NCBI GenBank assembly: GCA_937936695.1
Contig: CALHCK010000245.1
Location: 1 to 5,005 of the forward strand
Length of the DNA stretch: 5,005 bases
Direction: 5' to 3'
From: an uncultured Polaribacter sp.
GTDB lineage: Bacteria; Bacteroidota; Bacteroidia; Flavobacteriales; Flavobacteriaceae
Every line of letters begins with the position of its first letter. Positions within the stretch are counted from its first letter, which is position 1. Position numbers and translations under genes: made by a program. Shown one piece after another: positions 4,931-5,005 of the stretch. The notes under the pieces are model-generated. The model saw nothing but the letters and a program-made list of their open reading frames with translations. It had not been told where the DNA came from and made no database searches.

Positions 4931-4958
4931 GCAATCTACTACATTTGTAATTAATCAA
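4931..4958 (-). promoter_or_regulatory. candidate promoter of the HxlR-VOC operon
   Basis: On the minus strand TTG (4958-4956) is followed after 17 bases by TAGATTG (4938-4932), close to the Bacteroidota pattern TTG-N17-23-TAnnTTTG but one T short. The box lies immediately upstream of the dyad operator. It leaves a leader of about 60 bases. Confidence 0.45.
4940..4947 (+). promoter_or_regulatory. -7 box for the divergent plus-strand gene
   Basis: TACATTTG is an exact match to TAnnTTTG and lies 30 bases before the ATG at 4978, leaving a short A-rich leader with no Shine-Dalgarno sequence. No TTG is found at the -33 distance; that position falls in the right-hand dyad of the operator (4913-4929), so the same site could control both directions. 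A second TAnnTTTG match, TACTTTTG at 4900-4907, lies inside the operator and is less well placed. Confidence 0.5.
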
Positions 4959-4977
4959 TAAAAGAAATAAACATTTT

Positions 4978-5005
4978 ATGTTTACAGATTCTGATTTTTA
5001 CAAAC
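4978..5005 (+). CDS. start of a divergent gene, cut by window edge
   Basis: ATG at 4978 is followed by nine open codons reading MFTDSDFYK. The start is supported by the -7 box 30 bases upstream, the A-rich leader and the position opposite an HxlR gene. Too little is visible to name a family. Genes divergent from HxlR regulators are often flavin- or NAD(P)H-dependent oxidoreductases, nitroreductases or azoreductases, but nothing in these nine residues tests that. Confidence 0.5.

Noticed and set aside
1..5005. CRISPR arrays, tRNA or rRNA genes, insertion sequences
   Set aside because: I saw no regularly spaced repeats, no tRNA-like cloverleaf and no transposase text in either strand. Apart from the truncated epimerase there is no direct sign of a mobile element.

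Overview
The window comes from a low-GC genome, roughly 30 percent by eye. It most likely belongs to a member of the Bacteroidota, family Flavobacteriaceae. The evidence is the presence of Bacteroidota-type protein families (DUF2490 outer-membrane protein with a signal peptide ending in AQ, the Bacteroidota form of DUF819), starts with A-rich leaders and no clear Shine-Dalgarno sequence, and -7 boxes of the TAnnTTTG type. Genus cannot be fixed from this sequence. Every complete gene is on the minus strand, so the window reads biologically from right to left. Only the last 28 bases carry the start of a plus-strand gene.

Layout from right to left. (1) At 4863-4977 a divergent promoter region with dyad repeats separates a plus-strand gene (only its first nine codons are visible) from an HxlR-family regulator at 4521-4862. 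A VOC/glyoxalase-fold protein (4116-4511, GTG start) follows nine bases later, in the same reading frame. (2) At 3808-4023 there is what looks like the C-terminal remnant of an NAD-dependent sugar epimerase with no start codon, followed by a strong hairpin terminator at 3739-3784. (3) A five-gene operon occupies 1704-3622: a two-TM SPFH-domain protein, a DUF4177 protein, a membrane-anchored PH-like protein, a tiny exported protein, and an Arc-type ribbon-helix-helix protein. Its last four genes are separated by 2-3 bases or overlap, and a clear TATATTTG -7 box with an adjacent inverted repeat lies upstream. (4) A DUF2490 outer-membrane barrel protein (958-1629) and a DUF819 multi-pass inner-membrane protein (1-953, cut by the window edge) form a second tight pair, four bases apart.

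The SPFH operon is the most interesting content. SPFH proteins usually scaffold membrane microdomains or hold proteases and partners. Here the scaffold is encoded with two very small soluble proteins, a second membrane protein, an exported peptide and a DNA-binding protein that could report on the membrane or autoregulate the operon. To my knowledge no function has been worked out for such a set. The HxlR-VOC pair looks like a small electrophile or redox stress response module, probably together with the divergent gene. The DUF2490-DUF819 pair couples an outer-membrane and an inner-membrane protein, with no known substrate.

Three genes were found by translating the minus strand directly: the 55-codon Arc-type gene, the 53-codon DUF4177 gene and the edge-truncated DUF819 gene. 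All family names are assigned by recognising motifs by eye, not by a database search.
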